Assembly (NCBI GenBank): GCA_022842805.1
Contig: JALHOX010000040.1
Coordinates: 1 to 16,419, forward strand
DNA length: 16,419 bases
Direction: 5' to 3'
From: Phycisphaerae bacterium
GTDB taxonomy: Bacteria > Planctomycetota > Phycisphaerae > UBA1845 > Fen-1342
The notes under the pieces were generated by a model. It was not told the DNA's origin and searched no databases. It saw only the letters and a program-made list of their open reading frames with translations. A program made the translations under genes and the position numbers. Every line of letters begins with the position of its first letter. Positions within the stretch are counted from its first letter, which is position 1. Of the stretch, positions 15,965-16,419 are shown one piece after another.

Positions 15965-16004
15965 GAAGTGAAACGGTGATACGGTGAAACCGTGAATCGG
16001 TAAA
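15965..16004 (-). repeat. Octamer array (TTCACCGT-like), upstream of selB
   Basis: Read on the minus strand, successive 8-mers are TTTACCGA, TTCACGGT, TTCACCGT, ATCACCGT and TTCACTTC. The period is exactly 8 bp and the array ends just before the selB start region. Confidence 0.6.
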
Positions 16005-16055
16005 GTCGCGACGCACGCGAGCGACCACCGGACTGGGTGCGCTGGTGCGGCTCGC

Positions 16056-16079
16056 CTCACCGCTTCACGGTTTCACCGC
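16056..16079 (+). repeat. Octamer array in opposite orientation
   Basis: On the plus strand the 8-mers CTCACCGC, TTCACGGT and TTCACCGC follow one another. Together with 15965-16004 they give a 15-bp perfect inverted repeat (15982-15996 with 16064-16078) that could form a stem after the peroxidase stop. Confidence 0.6.
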
Positions 16080-16095
16080 GTCAATCATTCCGCGA

Positions 16096-16419
16096 TCAGC
16101 CGTTGGCGGGCTTTTCGGCGAGGGCCTTCTCGATCGCTTCGATCACCTTCGGATCATCGGGCTTGGTCTTCGGGCTGAAGCGGGCGATGACCTTGCCCTC
16201 GCGGTTGACCAGGAACTTCTCGAAGTTCCACTTGATTTCCTCGCCTCCGAATTCGCCGTTTTTTTCCTTGCTGGTGAGGAACTGGTACAGGTCGCATTTG
16301 TCGTCGCCCTTGACGCTGACCTTGGCGAACATGTCGAACTTCACGTTGAACTTGGTCGAGCAGAACTTCTGAATTTCCTCGTTCGTGCCCGGCTCCTGGC
16401 CCATGAAGTTGTTGGCGGG
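16096..16419 (-). CDS. Glutathione peroxidase, C-terminal part (5' end outside window)
   Basis: The frame is open to the right edge; 107 residues are visible, starting PANNFMGQEPGTNEEI, so the N-terminal part with the peroxidatic residue lies outside the window. The family signature GQEPGTNEE is present. Of the catalytic tetrad (Cys/Sec, Gln, Trp, Asn) the Gln in GQEPG (visible residue 8) and the Trp-Asn pair in KWNFEKF (64-65) can be seen. A Cys at visible residue 20 (KFCSTKF) sits where the resolving Cys of bacterial and plant thiol peroxidases lies. The Cys of the common PCNQF motif is Ala here. It reduces hydrogen peroxide and lipid hydroperoxides using thioredoxin or glutathione. selB downstream makes a Sec-containing form possible, but a resolving Cys is more typical of Cys-type enzymes. 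Confidence 0.92.
   Translation of the reverse strand, partial: PANNFMGQEPGTNEEIQKFCSTKFNVKFDMFAKVSVKGDDKCDLYQFLTSKEKNGEFGGEEIKWNFEKFLVNREGKVIARFSPKTKPDDPKVIEAIEKALAEKPANG

Noticed and set aside
15968..16076. Second parS site from GTGAAAC and GTTTCAC copies near selB
   Set aside because: Only half-sites occur and they are never joined as a 16-bp palindrome; they belong to the octamer arrays.

Overview
The window is GC-rich, densely coding bacterial DNA and most resembles a planctomycete. The clues are a secreted protein with a C-terminal dockerin-like pair of calcium loops (DMNCDG and DINADG), a tiny lipoprotein with an LQLGGC lipobox, a large membrane-anchored double-vWA protein of the planctomycete BatA-like kind, and mostly weak ribosome binding sites. 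The phylum is inferred from family resemblance. No rRNA, tRNA, CRISPR array, transposase or phage gene was recognised.

Layout. Positions 2-5983 read rightward: the tail of a helical protein (5' end outside the window), overlapped by ATGA with a membrane GTPase, then a 1014-aa vWA/glutamine-amidotransferase-like membrane protein. This block meets the leftward genes at a 39-bp convergent gap that holds an 11-position hairpin. Everything from 6023 to the right edge reads leftward. From right to left these are a glutathione peroxidase (5' end outside the window), selenocysteine elongation factor SelB, an alginate-export-type outer membrane barrel, a secreted Ig-like/dockerin protein, a four-helix membrane protein, an AraC/GyrI-type regulator, a secreted GH13 amylase-family enzyme, a second four-helix membrane protein and a 72-aa lipoprotein.

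The non-coding DNA is unusually informative. A perfect 16-bp parS palindrome (6389-6404) lies between two small genes, so this locus may belong to the origin-proximal chromosome segregation region. Three copies of a GTAG-footed REP hairpin occur at 6528-7187; two form an inverted REPIN pair, and the third supplies the stop codon of a membrane protein gene. A 57-bp decayed copy of the amylase N-terminal coding segment lies about 1.8 kb away at 10714-10770. Two oppositely oriented arrays of an octamer near TTCACCGT separate the peroxidase gene from selB.

Functional reading. The two rightward overlapping genes probably make a cooperating GTPase/helical pair. selB beside a glutathione peroxidase gene suggests selenoprotein synthesis, but the peroxidase active-site residue is outside the window, so it cannot be said whether it is Sec or Cys. 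The AraC regulator and the membrane protein upstream of it look co-transcribed (60-bp gap). The amylase, the barrel and the dockerin protein are all envelope or secreted products and may serve polysaccharide use, though nothing here proves they form one pathway.
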